Shown here in pieces: positions 1 to 8,139 of a DNA stretch of 64,000 nucleotides. Location of the stretch: NCBI RefSeq assembly GCF_020731355.1, contig NZ_JAJFZK010000007.1, forward strand, positions 248,001-312,000, given 5' to 3'. Source of the DNA: Bacillus sp. REN16. Lineage in GTDB: Bacteria; Bacillota; Bacilli; Bacillales; Bacillaceae_L. The notes under the pieces were generated by a model. The model searched no databases and was not told the DNA's origin. It was given only the letters and a program-made list of their open reading frames with translations. How positions within the stretch are numbered: position 1 is the stretch's first letter; each line of letters starts with the position of its first letter. A program made the translations under genes and the position numbers.

Positions 1-631
1 CAGCCTGCATCGCAAGAATCTCTTCTTTTGTTAGGACCTCTAAAATTTCCTCGATCGGATTATTTTGCCGATACGTTCTCATTATTTGCTTTTCCCCTTC
101 AAAGCTAGGGTAGCCCAGATCAATTTGCACAAAGAAACGGTCCATTTGAGCCTCTGGAAGCGGAAAGGTACCCTGTTGTGATTCAATTGGATTCTGCGTT
201 GCAATTACAACAAATGGCGAAGGAAGTTTTAATGTTTCGCCATCAATTGTTACCTGACGCTCCTCCATTACCTCCAGTAAACTTGATTGCGTTCTAGGAG
301 TCGCACGGTTAACTTCATCAGCCAATAGGATATTGGTCATAACCGGACCTGGACGAAGTTGAAATTCCTGCTCCTTCGGGTTGAAAAATTGAATTCCTGT
401 AATATCACTTGGTAACACATCTGGTGTAAATTGAATCCGCTTAAAATTACCGCTAATTGATTTCGCGAAACTCTTCGCAAGCATTGTTTTTCCGGTACCA
501 GGGACACTTTCTAGTAAAATATGACCTTTATTAATAAGAGAATTTAATACTAATTCAATAACATCATCCTTCCCGATGATGACTTTCCCAATATTCTCTT
601 TGATTTTTTGAACATTCTCTTTTGCAGACAT
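1..631 (-). CDS. MoxR-family AAA+ ATPase (C-terminus cut by window edge)
   Basis: About 210 N-terminal residues are present and the rest lies beyond position 1. A Walker A loop (SVPGTGKT, residues 42-49) is visible, followed by a Walker B-like LLADEVNRA and a sensor-type ATQNP segment, the usual order in MoxR ATPases. The ATG at 629-631 is preceded by GGGAGG at good spacing, so this start is firm. MoxR proteins are chaperone-like ATPases that usually act with VWA-domain proteins, often on metal-centre insertion or envelope processes. The partner genes, normally a DUF58 protein and a transglutaminase-like protein in Bacillaceae, would be downstream, outside the window. The specific substrate cannot be told from this sequence. 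Confidence 0.93.
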   Translation of the reverse strand, partial: MSAKENVQKIKENIGKVIIGKDDVIELVLNSLINKGHILLESVPGTGKTMLAKSFAKSISGNFKRIQFTPDVLPSDITGIQFFNPKEQEFQLRPGPVMTNILLADEVNRATPRTQSSLLEVMEERQVTIDGETLKLPSPFVVIATQNPIESQQGTFPLPEAQMDRFFVQIDLGYPSFEGEKQIMRTYRQNNPIEEILEVLTKEEILAMQA

Positions 632-733
632 AATTGCCTCCCATTTTTGCTAAAAATAGTAATAATGTAATAATTTAAATTTATCAAAAATATAGGCATT
701 TTCCAACATAATTCTTTAATACGATCATCGAAC

Positions 734-763
734 GAAAAAAAAGGAGAGTTTTTTACTCTCCTT
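734..763 (-). terminator. Intrinsic terminator of ptsG
   Basis: On the minus strand, AAGGAGAGT and its complement flank an A-rich loop and are followed by eight T residues. It sits about 60 bases after the ptsG stop codon and ends the glucose PTS transcript. Confidence 0.85.
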
Positions 764-824
764 CTAGCGTTCCTTTAACTTAAACCAGAAAGATCCATAG
801 TAATGGCCTGTCTGTTTCATTTAA

Positions 825-2864
825 TTATCCTTTTGTAATCTTAATGATATTTTCTTCTGAGAGATTAATGTTTCCTTGCTTAGTAAGAACAATCTTTTCT
901 CCTTCAGCTAGGTTTGTGAATACGATCGGAGTAACAATTGCCGTTGCATTTTCCTTAATATAGTCTAAATCAACTTTTAAAAGCTGCTGACCTATTTTGA
1001 CCTTATCATTTTCACTCACGAAAGTTTCAAAACCTTGTCCTTTTAGATTAACTGTATCGATTCCGACATGAATTAAAATTTCTCGGCCCGAATCAGATAG
1101 AATACCAATCGCATGCTTTGTAGGGAACACATTGATAATTTTTCCATTAACAGGTGAAGCAATTACACCGTCTGATGGAATAATTGCAAAGCCTTCACCC
1201 ATCATTTTACCAGAAAATACCGCATCAGGAACTTCAGTAATTGGTTTTATTTCACCCTTGATAGGTGAAACAAATTGTTCAACACCTTGTCCCCCATTAC
1301 TCAATTGCTCCTGATTCGTTATTTCTTTAGTTTGATTCGTTTCTGCTCCACGAGGCTTTTTCCCGCTCATTACGTCCTGCATTTGACTTTTTATAATTTC
1401 GGAACGCGGTCCAAAGATGGCCTGAATATTATTTCCAACTTCCAGCACACCAGCAGCACCCAGTTTTTTCAATTCATCCTTATCGACATGTTTAATATCA
1501 TTTACTGACACACGAAGTCGAGTGATACATGCATCAAGATGTGAAATATTTTCTTGTCCGCCCATTGCATTTAGGATGTTATAAGCAAGATCTCCAGCCT
1601 GCCCTTTCTTATCCTCTTCACCTTTTGCTACTTCACGTCCAGGTGTCATAAGATTAAATTTACTTATTGCAAATCGGAATACAAAATAATAGATAACTGC
1701 AAAGACTAGGCCTACCAAAATCGTAATCCACCAAGGTTCTTTACCAGGTAATATACCAAATAAGAAAAAGTCGATTCCTCCTCCAGAGAAGGTGTAACCT
1801 ATATTAACACTTAAAAACGTCATTAAAACAAATGATAGTCCATCTAGGATTGCATGGATTAAGAAAAGAATAGGTGACACAAACATAAATGAAAATTCAA
1901 GCGGTTCTGTAATACCCGTTAAAAACGATGTTAGGGCACCTGATCCTAATAAACCAGCTACAAGTTTTTTATTTTCCGGACGCGCAGCATGATACATTGC
2001 TAACGCAGCAGCCGGCAAACCAAACATCATAATTGGAAATTCGCCAGCCATAAAGTTACCAGCTGTAATATCGACCCCATCTTTCAATTGGGCAAAGAAG
2101 ATTGTCATATCTCCTCTAACAACTTGACCAGCTGCAGTTGTATAAGAACCGAATTCGTACCAAAAAGGAGCATGGAAAATATGATGTAACCCAAACGGAA
2201 TCAGCAATCTTTTTATAAATCCGAAGAAAAAGACTGCAAAATACGTACCTTCTTCTATTAGCCATAAAGAAGCAGTATTCATCGCTTCTTGAACTGGCGG
2301 CCAAATGATTAATAATAAAAGACCCGCTATAAAAGAAAATGCGGCTGTTGCAATCGGTACAAATCGTTTACCTGCAAAGAAACCGAGAAATGAAGGCATT
2401 TCAATATCATGAAAGCGATTATAGGCGAAAGCAGCAATAAGACCAACAATAATTCCCCCAAATACACCTGTTTGCAATGTAGGAATTCCTAATACTGATG
2501 CAAATGCCGGGTTATCAGCAAGCATATCAGGAGTTACTCCTTGCCATGAACTCATAACCTGATTAAGAACTAAGTAACCTACCAAAGCTGCAAGTGCTGC
2601 TGCACCATCCCCAGCTAAGCCAATTGCTACCCCAACTGCAAAGATAAGGGCTAGGTTACTAAAGATAATTCCACCTGCATCCTCCATCACTGATGCAGCA
2701 AGTTGAATCCAATCAGCATCCAGGAACGGAAGATATTGTAGCATTGTTTCTTGTTGCATAGCATTTCCTATTCCGAGTAAAAGACCTGCTGCTGGTAAAA
2801 GGGCTACTGGAAGCATAAGCGCTTTACCGATTTTTTGCAGGACACCAAAAACTTTTTTGAACAC
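825..2864 (-). CDS. ptsG: Glucose-specific PTS transporter, EIICBA
   Basis: This is the membrane permease and phosphotransferase that takes up glucose as glucose-6-phosphate with phosphate from HPr. With a GTG start at 2864 it has 679 residues, close to the 699 of B. subtilis PtsG. The order is an EIIC membrane domain (about 1-400), EIIB with the phospho-cysteine in [10 protein letters not shown] (Cys446), and EIIA with the phospho-histidine in [10 protein letters not shown] (His599). The open frame runs 43 codons further upstream, but that extension overlaps the leader terminator and has no Shine-Dalgarno site. The GTG has TGGAGG nine bases before it and gives the family N-terminus ([16 protein letters not shown]). 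GlcT and its RAT lie just upstream, so antitermination control by glucose is expected. Confidence 0.96.
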   Translation of the reverse strand: MFKKVFGVLQKIGKALMLPVALLPAAGLLLGIGNAMQQETMLQYLPFLDADWIQLAASVMEDAGGIIFSNLALIFAVGVAIGLAGDGAAALAALVGYLVLNQVMSSWQGVTPDMLADNPAFASVLGIPTLQTGVFGGIIVGLIAAFAYNRFHDIEMPSFLGFFAGKRFVPIATAAFSFIAGLLLLIIWPPVQEAMNTASLWLIEEGTYFAVFFFGFIKRLLIPFGLHHIFHAPFWYEFGSYTTAAGQVVRGDMTIFFAQLKDGVDITAGNFMAGEFPIMMFGLPAAALAMYHAARPENKKLVAGLLGSGALTSFLTGITEPLEFSFMFVSPILFLIHAILDGLSFVLMTFLSVNIGYTFSGGGIDFFLFGILPGKEPWWITILVGLVFAVIYYFVFRFAISKFNLMTPGREVAKGEEDKKGQAGDLAYNILNAMGGQENISHLDACITRLRVSVNDIKHVDKDELKKLGAAGVLEVGNNIQAIFGPRSEIIKSQMQDVMSGKKPRGAETNQTKEITNQEQLSNGGQGVEQFVSPIKGEIKPITEVPDAVFSGKMMGEGFAIIPSDGVIASPVNGKIINVFPTKHAIGILSDSGREILIHVGIDTVNLKGQGFETFVSENDKVKIGQQLLKVDLDYIKENATAIVTPIVFTNLAEGEKIVLTKQGNINLSEENIIKITKG

Positions 2865-2910
2865 GGTTAAAAACCTCCAATAATTTTTCACTCTCATTAA
2901 GAATTTCCCA

Positions 2911-3007
2911 AAAAAACAAAAAAAAGACATGAGCAGGAGTATGATCAAAAGAAGCTCACAGACACTAGATCCTGTTAACCTCAATTTAATCATTCTCTTT
3001 ACTCATG
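2911..3007 (-). terminator. Conditional terminator in the ptsG leader
   Basis: On the minus strand, CATGAG at the 3' edge of the RAT can pair with CTCATG about 70 bases later, which is followed by eight T residues. The 5' arm overlaps the RAT, so RAT folding and terminator folding are mutually exclusive, as known for GlcT and LicT targets. The stem beyond the six perfect pairs is imperfect, so the exact base pairing is uncertain. Confidence 0.7.
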
Positions 3008-3029
3008 CCTGATCGAATCAGTGACACGT
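3001..3029 (-). promoter_or_regulatory. GlcT ribonucleic antiterminator (RAT) site
   Basis: The minus strand reads ACGTGTCACTGATTCGATCA followed by GGCATGAGT. From memory it is nearly identical to the RAT in front of B. subtilis ptsG. It lies between glcT and ptsG and overlaps the leader terminator. GlcT bound here should prevent termination when glucose is present. Confidence 0.88.
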
Positions 3030-3044
3030 TAAAAACAATGTTTT

Positions 3045-3887
3045 TTATTTAATTTTCTTCTGAAGCCTTTGTAAATGCATCGTAATATAGACAGCTTCAG
3101 CGTCAAAAACCGGTTTCTTCAATGTTTGTTGCATTATCTTAATGAGTTTCCATGAGAGATTATAGCATAAGGGATATTCTTCTTTCAAGAGAGTTGTGAT
3201 TTTTTCTGGCTCTTCTACATTCTCTCCCGCTTTTACACGTTCAATGGCAAATCTCAAATGTCTTACAAGTCTCATATAATCAATGCTATTTTTATCAATC
3301 TCTATTTTCAGCTGATCCTCCACGGTCTGGACCAATTTTGTCACAAGTTGGGAATGCTGGTTTACTTCTGATAATTCTTTATTGGTTATTGCACTGTGTA
3401 TGTGAAGGGCTATAAAACCTGCTTCTCCCTCAGGTAAGTGTATACTGCTTTCTTCCCAAAAAAGATCGATTACTTCTTTAGCGATGCCATATTCCAACGG
3501 ATACAACGCTTTCGTCTCTATTAAAAAGGGATTACGGACTTCCATCCCCTGTGAAACCCGAGCAACCGTAAATATCAAGTGATCAGTCAAGGCAACATGG
3601 ATGTGTTCATTCAAGGATGCGCCCGTTCTGCTTTTAATCAATTCTATAGAAGAAATAATCACTTTCTGTAAATCATCCTCTAAATATGGCAGTAGCTTAA
3701 TATAGTTTTTTTGCTCTTTTTCATCTTTTAGGACAAACAGCTTTTCCACACTGGCAACATCAAGAACCTCATGCTGTTTTCGGTTAAAGCCGATGCCCTT
3801 TCCTATTATAACGACCTCTCCATAGTCGGAGTGATCTGCAATGATAACATTATTATTTAAAGCTTTAGATATGATAATGTCAGACAT
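3045..3887 (-). CDS. glcT: GlcT transcriptional antiterminator (BglG/LicT family)
   Basis: An RNA-binding antiterminator that allows ptsG expression in the presence of glucose. It has 280 residues, the normal family size. The N-terminal 60 residues form the co-antiterminator RNA-binding domain. Two PTS regulation domains follow, with histidines in the expected contexts: NEHIHVALTDH in PRD1, and RHLRFAIERV and ITMHLQRL in PRD2. In the family, EIIB of PtsG phosphorylates PRD1 to inactivate the protein when glucose is absent. It sits directly upstream of the RAT and ptsG in the same orientation, the arrangement in B. subtilis. Confidence 0.95.
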   Translation of the reverse strand: MSDIIISKALNNNVIIADHSDYGEVVIIGKGIGFNRKQHEVLDVASVEKLFVLKDEKEQKNYIKLLPYLEDDLQKVIISSIELIKSRTGASLNEHIHVALTDHLIFTVARVSQGMEVRNPFLIETKALYPLEYGIAKEVIDLFWEESSIHLPEGEAGFIALHIHSAITNKELSEVNQHSQLVTKLVQTVEDQLKIEIDKNSIDYMRLVRHLRFAIERVKAGENVEEPEKITTLLKEEYPLCYNLSWKLIKIMQQTLKKPVFDAEAVYITMHLQRLQKKIK

Positions 3888-3971
3888 CTTAATTCCCCAC
3901 TTTTATCTTTTACATACCATCCATATCCTATATGAGTAGGTCGAAGAAATCAATCATTTCAACTCATTCCC

Positions 3972-5231
3972 TTAATGATGGACAGTCGGTAGGGTGATAA
4001 TTACTTTCGTTCCCAGTCCTACCTTACTTATCATTTTGAATGTCCCCTTATGGTCTTGGATAATCTTATTACTCATCGTAAGACCAAGTCCCATACCTTT
4101 TTCTTTTAACGTAAAAAATGGCTCTCCTATTTTTTCTAATCTTTCTTTCGGTATTCCGACTCCTGTGTCAATGATTTCAATTTTAATTTTATCGTCTGCA
4201 ACAACCGTACGAATTCTTGTTTTACCTCCATTAGGCATTGCATCGATGGAATTTTTGATGACATTGACAAATACTTGAATGAGTTCATTCTTATCTCCAT
4301 AAAGAATGGCTTCTGCAGCGTGATTTTCAACCATTACTTCAACATTATGAAGGATTGCTTCGTGAGAAGTAAGCTTTATTACATAATCAATCAATTCCTT
4401 GACTTTAAATTCCTTTAGAATTTTACTTTGCGGCTTCGAAAACACGAGCAATTCACTAACGATTTGATTAATTCGATCGAGCTCTGATAAGATAATATCT
4501 GATATTTGTGAGGTTGATTCGCTTTTTTCCTTTTGCAATTGGACAAATCCTTTAATGGTGGTAAGCGGATTTCGGATTTCATGAGCAATTCCAGCGGCCA
4601 ATTCACCCACAACAGAGAGTTTTTCCCTTCTAAGGGCAAGCTCTTCAGCAGCCTTCACATTTGATATATCCCTGCCAATCGTGACAAGACCCGTTCTTTT
4701 TCCTTCTTCAAATAGTGGTACACGGATGACATCAAAGGTTTTCACCTCTCCGCTTGGAATCATAATTGATTGTTCATTCCGGGTCTTTTCTCCCTTTTCC
4801 CATGTTTCCTCATCTAATTGGAAATTCCGAATCAAAAATTCTTCAAACTCTGGATACATCTGCGCTATTTCTAAATCGGTATTATTTTTATAAATATCAG
4901 AATGGAGGTTAAAAAGTTCATATGCATACCTATTTACGCGGATCCACCTGCCTTCTCCATCTTTAAAACAGACAAAATCAGGCATCGCATTAATAAGTGT
5001 TGTTAATTCATTTTGCTCTTCCAATGCTTTAATATAATCGTCATGTTTCTTAATAATAAGATGTATTAGAACAGTAGTAAAAATGACAAAAATTAGCCCT
5101 TTTCCTATTTGGAAATAATTACCGTAGATAGACGGAAATTTATCAATCACATATTCTGAAAAAGTAATCCAAATTAGGCTTGCCAAAAAATAGATGAGCC
5201 ATAACCGCTTTTTAAAAACTTCTTTAAACAC
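3972..5231 (-). CDS. Orphan PAS-domain sensor histidine kinase (KinB/KinE-like)
   Basis: Two N-terminal membrane segments (about residues 10-60) lead into a PAS domain (about 80-190) and a histidine kinase core. The H-box reads AAGIAHEIRNPLTTIKGF (His217), with an N-box at ELIQVFVNVIKNSIDAMPNGG and DTGVGIP and GMGLGLTMS motifs in the ATPase domain. No response regulator is adjacent. Orphan kinases of this layout in Bacillaceae often feed the sporulation phosphorelay, but that role is inferred here. The frame opens at a TTG at 5267; I prefer the GTG at 5231, which has GGGGTG six bases upstream. Confidence 0.85.
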   Translation of the reverse strand: MFKEVFKKRLWLIYFLASLIWITFSEYVIDKFPSIYGNYFQIGKGLIFVIFTTVLIHLIIKKHDDYIKALEEQNELTTLINAMPDFVCFKDGEGRWIRVNRYAYELFNLHSDIYKNNTDLEIAQMYPEFEEFLIRNFQLDEETWEKGEKTRNEQSIMIPSGEVKTFDVIRVPLFEEGKRTGLVTIGRDISNVKAAEELALRREKLSVVGELAAGIAHEIRNPLTTIKGFVQLQKEKSESTSQISDIILSELDRINQIVSELLVFSKPQSKILKEFKVKELIDYVIKLTSHEAILHNVEVMVENHAAEAILYGDKNELIQVFVNVIKNSIDAMPNGGKTRIRTVVADDKIKIEIIDTGVGIPKERLEKIGEPFFTLKEKGMGLGLTMSNKIIQDHKGTFKMISKVGLGTKVIITLPTVHH

Positions 5232-5369
5232 GACAAGCACCCCGTAACCAATTGACAACAAGTTCAATTTGCAGTATAATTATAATTTGTTCCCTAAAAA
5301 CTTTAAACATAATTTTTTTATATAGATAAAGCAAGTTTGTTTTTTATCTTTTACATTTGAGAAAGACTT

Positions 5370-5522
5370 ATTCACACTGGACCGGCTTCGGAGCCGAAAG
5401 GACGAAAGAGAGGTAGGGCTTTCGTTGTTTAAGATTTTCAAATCTACCGCGGCAATAAAATTATGAAAAGTGAATTACGCCCAAGACAAGAACCAACCGA
5501 ATATATGCGGTTGGTTCTTTTT
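5370..5522 (+). ncRNA. Candidate structured RNA in the gap between two minus-strand genes
   Basis: The 390-base gap at 5268-5656 has no credible ORF. The plus strand holds consecutive hairpins: CGGCT-TCGG-AGCCG (5383-5396), then ACGAAAG/CTTTCGT around a purine-rich loop (5402-5425), then a short AGATTT/AAATCT stem. A strong intrinsic terminator follows at 5490-5522. This looks like an independent small RNA or a leader whose gene has been lost. I could not match it to a known riboswitch. No convincing promoter was identified, so the 5' end is a guess. Confidence 0.4.
5490..5522 (+). terminator. Intrinsic terminator, plus strand
   Basis: A ten-base perfect stem, GAACCAACCG and its complement, around an ATATATG-type loop, followed by TTTTT. 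There is no protein gene on the plus strand before it within the window, which supports an untranslated transcript. Confidence 0.8.
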
Positions 5523-5656
5523 CATAGTTGATACTTAGCCCCATGAAGAGACCCATTGATGGGTTTCTCAGTAAATTCTATAGTTTTATCTAGAAAATTC
5601 TGTAATAAAACATAAAAACGCCTAGAGCCATTTGATTCTATACGTCATTATCCATA

Positions 5657-6166
5657 CTATGCAACTTTTATCGCTTTTCCAAACGGCACTTTCGGTACAT
5701 AATCATCCGGAACGAGCCAAAACACTTCAGTTTGAACTTTTAACTCTTCGTAAAAATAGCCTGTAACATCTGTGATATAAAACAAGGTATCAATCTTTTC
5801 CTGGTCAGCCCACTCCAGAACCTCCGTATAGGAGGACTTTCCATGAGTATAATATTTTATAGTAGGGTTTTGTATGGGTGTAATGCTTCTTATTTTAAAA
5901 TCAGCTTGGACTAGCTGTGTTTCTGGAATCATTTCTCCGAAAAACTTTATGATATTGTTTATTAAAATTGATCGCACCTGATTAGTAGAAGTATCTATTG
6001 CAAGTGCAATCTTTTTATCTTTTCGATCCTTAAGTAAACCCATTAGTGACCTTTGCCATCTCACGTGTGCACTCAACTCCCCATCCATTATCACCAAAAG
6101 ATTTTTCTCCTTGGCTACTCTATTTTGTGACTTTTTTCGCCCAAATATGAACTTTTCAACTAACAA
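5657..6166 (-). pseudogene. Truncated, degenerate VWA-like (DUF2201-type) protein
   Basis: The 169-residue frame resembles the C-terminal VWA-like half of DUF2201 putative metallopeptidases. It has an AIDTS segment, a late FYITDVTGYF segment and a WLVPDDYVPKVPFGKAIKV ending, similar to the family end WVLTD...PFG. The family's N-terminal metal-binding half is missing, and a TAG blocks the frame 12 codons before the TTG. The metal-adhesion residues are lost: DTSTNQV replaces the usual DTSGS, and the later Gly-Thr-Asp loop reads THGKSSY. No Shine-Dalgarno site precedes the TTG start. I treat it as a decayed remnant. A short diverged functional protein is possible. Confidence 0.5.
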
Positions 6167-6226
6167 TACTTGGATAGCGTATTCATATGCCAGTGGGCAA
6201 AACTATCAAATATTGGGGGAATGAAA

Positions 6227-6505
6227 ATGACTATTTCAAAGCAGGAATTACGAAAAAAACTTGAATTAAATAACGGAATTGGCTTTGTCGAACTCGGTGG
6301 TGTTCTGCATGAGATTAGACTTTTGAATGGAAATCATATTGCTTTTACTGGTGCGTGTTGGAGGTGGGAGCAAACAGAAATGCCGTCGGCCCATGGGGAC
6401 TATCGTGTGTTAACCGATGTTCTAGTTGAAGAAGATCCAATTATACCAAAATTTCCAGATCAGGATATATATGAATTTTACGAATCTGTTCAAGATTATT
6501 CTTAA
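6227..6505 (+). CDS. Hypothetical protein, 92 residues
   Basis: I do not recognise the family. The start is the ATG at 6227, because GGGGGA lies six bases before it; a longer frame from 6170 has no ribosome binding site. The protein is soluble and acidic near the end (VLVEEDPIIPKFPDQDIYEFYE) and has no membrane segment or signal peptide. It is followed at 74 bases by the thioredoxin-like gene on the same strand, with no terminator visible between them, so they may share a transcript. Confidence 0.65.
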   Translation: MTISKQELRKKLELNNGIGFVELGGVLHEIRLLNGNHIAFTGACWRWEQTEMPSAHGDYRVLTDVLVEEDPIIPKFPDQDIYEFYESVQDYS

Positions 6506-6578
6506 GCATCTTAGTGGTATAGATTTCCTTTTTCCATTATAGTAAATGCAGATAGCTAATTTTGAGGAGGAATACATA

Positions 6579-7139
6579 ATGGCAAGCTTAAAACCATGGT
6601 TTGAAAAGGGCATGAACCAATACGACTACATTAACAGCATGCAAGTTCATAAGGGAAATTTATTAAAAGTATATAATCAATTTCGTTTAGACGATTCCGA
6701 TAAAGAATTGCTTCAGTCCCTTCAAGAGAAAGAATTAAAAGCAATTATCTTAGCAGCTGATTGGTGTGGAGATGCGATGGTCAATCTCCCAATCCTCATG
6801 AGAATTTCGGATGAGGCATTACTCGAAACCCGTTATTTAATTCGCGATGAAAATTTAGAACTAATGGATCAATACCTAACAAACGGAAAGTCCCGCTCGA
6901 TTCCAATTATTATTTTCGTGAATAAAGACTTTGAAGAGGTTGGAAAATGGGGACCAAGAGCACCTGAAGCCCAAGCAATCGCGGATGAATTAAAGGCAAG
7001 TGTTCCTGATAAAGAGTCTCCGGAATACGAAGCTGCATTTAAGGCATTTATTAAATCATTTACTGAACGTATCACAACAGACGAGACACTTTGGAACGAC
7101 ATAAAAAATAGCATCATTTCAACTATAAAAAATGCATAA
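6579..7139 (+). CDS. Thioredoxin-fold family protein with CGDA active-site motif
   Basis: A 186-residue cytoplasmic protein with a central ADWCGDAMVNLP segment, the position of the thioredoxin CxxC. Only the first cysteine is kept; the resolving cysteine is replaced by alanine (Cys-Gly-Asp-Ala). This pattern is typical of a Bacillaceae thioredoxin-like family of unknown substrate. A cis-proline-like RSIPIIIF segment follows about 45 residues later. The start is the ATG at 6579 behind GAGGAGG. A single-cysteine protein cannot do classical dithiol exchange, so monothiol chemistry or partner binding is more likely. Confidence 0.8.
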   Translation: MASLKPWFEKGMNQYDYINSMQVHKGNLLKVYNQFRLDDSDKELLQSLQEKELKAIILAADWCGDAMVNLPILMRISDEALLETRYLIRDENLELMDQYLTNGKSRSIPIIIFVNKDFEEVGKWGPRAPEAQAIADELKASVPDKESPEYEAAFKAFIKSFTERITTDETLWNDIKNSIISTIKNA

Positions 7140-7169
7140 TATATAAACTTAAAAACATATACTATTGCT

Positions 7170-7242
7170 AAGACCGTCCATTACTTCCAACTTCGCAACG
7201 TTTGCGGGACTAACCAGATCGGAAATGTGGGCGGTCTTTTTT
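7170..7242 (+). terminator. Terminator-like structured element with large branched loop
   Basis: An 11-base outer stem (AAGACCGTCCA with TGGGCGGTCTT, one G-U pair) is followed by six T residues. This is enough to terminate the thioredoxin-like gene. The roughly 46 enclosed bases contain a further CGCAA/TTGCG hairpin and possible TTCC/GGAA pairing, so the loop is itself structured. Such an insert is unusual for a plain terminator. Confidence 0.6.
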
Positions 7243-7247
7243 ATGTC

Positions 7248-7748
7248 TTAAAGAGGAAGAAATAAATGGACCAGAAATACAATGGTGAATATAAAGGCCG
7301 TCGTATAATGAAATTTCCTCCGTAATCCTGAAGATTTTTTATGGCGCAGATATCCTGCAAAAAGGGTCACCCCAAGGCTCAGAATGGCTAAAATCCCACT
7401 TAATATCTTTGGGTTCATATACCCTGCTGCTTCCCCAAGATTGACTAACATGATTCCCCCATGAAATACAATCAAAATCGTCCCAATAATGGCAAGCTTA
7501 ATATGAGATTTCATCATATATCGTGACATCTTTGCGAGTGTTATTTTCAATTTTCTAACCTTCGTCCTGCGGATGACAAGAAAAATAAAATACATATTTA
7601 CATTGACGATAAAGAGGATGATTGCGATTTGAGCGAAAACCTGCCCTAAGGTGATGATTTGAGAGTCATGGGTTCTAAACATCCATATGTAAATAAACGT
7701 ACTAATGACGAGCAGTACATTAAAGAAGATCCACATATAATAGGCCAT
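7248..7748 (-). CDS. Four-helix membrane protein with conserved-looking histidines
   Basis: It has 166 residues and hydrophobic segments at about 5-25, 38-60, 82-102 and 114-162 (probably two helices). Histidines lie next to the helices: SHIKLAIIGT, IVFHGGIML, RRKFHYTTAF and FLVHLFLPL. This pattern resembles small b-type cytochrome or ferric-reductase-like membrane proteins, but the heme ligand assignment is inference. An AGGGGGA site precedes the ATG. It runs opposite to its neighbours and appears monocistronic. No name can be given with confidence. Confidence 0.7.
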   Translation of the reverse strand: MAYYMWIFFNVLLVISTFIYIWMFRTHDSQIITLGQVFAQIAIILFIVNVNMYFIFLVIRRTKVRKLKITLAKMSRYMMKSHIKLAIIGTILIVFHGGIMLVNLGEAAGYMNPKILSGILAILSLGVTLFAGYLRHKKSSGLRRKFHYTTAFIFTIVFLVHLFLPL

Positions 7749-7871
7749 CTTTTTCTGTCCCCCTTTCTCGTTCCCATTTTATCACAACATTTCCTAAAGC
7801 CCGTCTATTCATATTCATCCTCTGCCAAACATGCTAGAATTGAAAGGAGAATATGAATTGGAGGTAATCAA

Positions 7872-8102
7872 ATGTCTACTTGTAATATCAATCACTCAAA
7901 AGAGGATGTAATCAAAAAGCTTCAAAGCCAAGAAAGTTTTCTACCGAAAGAACTATACAACAACACAATTCAATTTTTAGAGAAAGAACACATCCAGCTA
8001 ACTTTAAATGAATTATTTCACCTCTTAAAAAAATATGATTTAGCTTCTGAAGAAGAACAACAAAAACGTATTCATGCTTTGGAAGAGCTTTTTAAAGCAT
8101 AA
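7872..8102 (+). CDS. Small group-specific protein, 76 residues
   Basis: A short helical protein without membrane segments. GGAGGTAA lies seven bases before the ATG, so translation is well supported. The composition (many Lys, Glu, Gln and Leu) suggests an all-helical fold. It resembles uncharacterised short Bacillaceae proteins; I have no function for it. It converges on recQ across a hairpin. Confidence 0.7.
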   Translation: MSTCNINHSKEDVIKKLQSQESFLPKELYNNTIQFLEKEHIQLTLNELFHLLKKYDLASEEEQQKRIHALEELFKA

Positions 8103-8104
8103 GC

Positions 8105-8132
8105 AAAGGCACCGCAAAAAATGTGGTGCCTT
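8105..8132. terminator. Hairpin between convergent genes
   Basis: AAGGCACCGC pairs with GTGGTGCCTT (one G-U) around an A-rich loop. T-tracts are weak on both strands, so it could serve the small gene at 7872-8102, recQ, or both. Confidence 0.5.
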
Positions 8133-8139
8133 ACGAATA

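Noticed and set aside
2865-2993. A 43-codon N-terminal extension of ptsG.
   Set aside because: It would be read through the leader terminator and lacks a ribosome site; the GTG at 2864 has TGGAGG and gives the family N-terminus.
5370-5522. The plus-strand hairpin series as a cyclic-di-GMP, TPP, glycine or guanidine riboswitch.
   Set aside because: None of the consensus strings I could recall aligned over more than a few bases, and no plus-strand gene follows the terminator in usual range.
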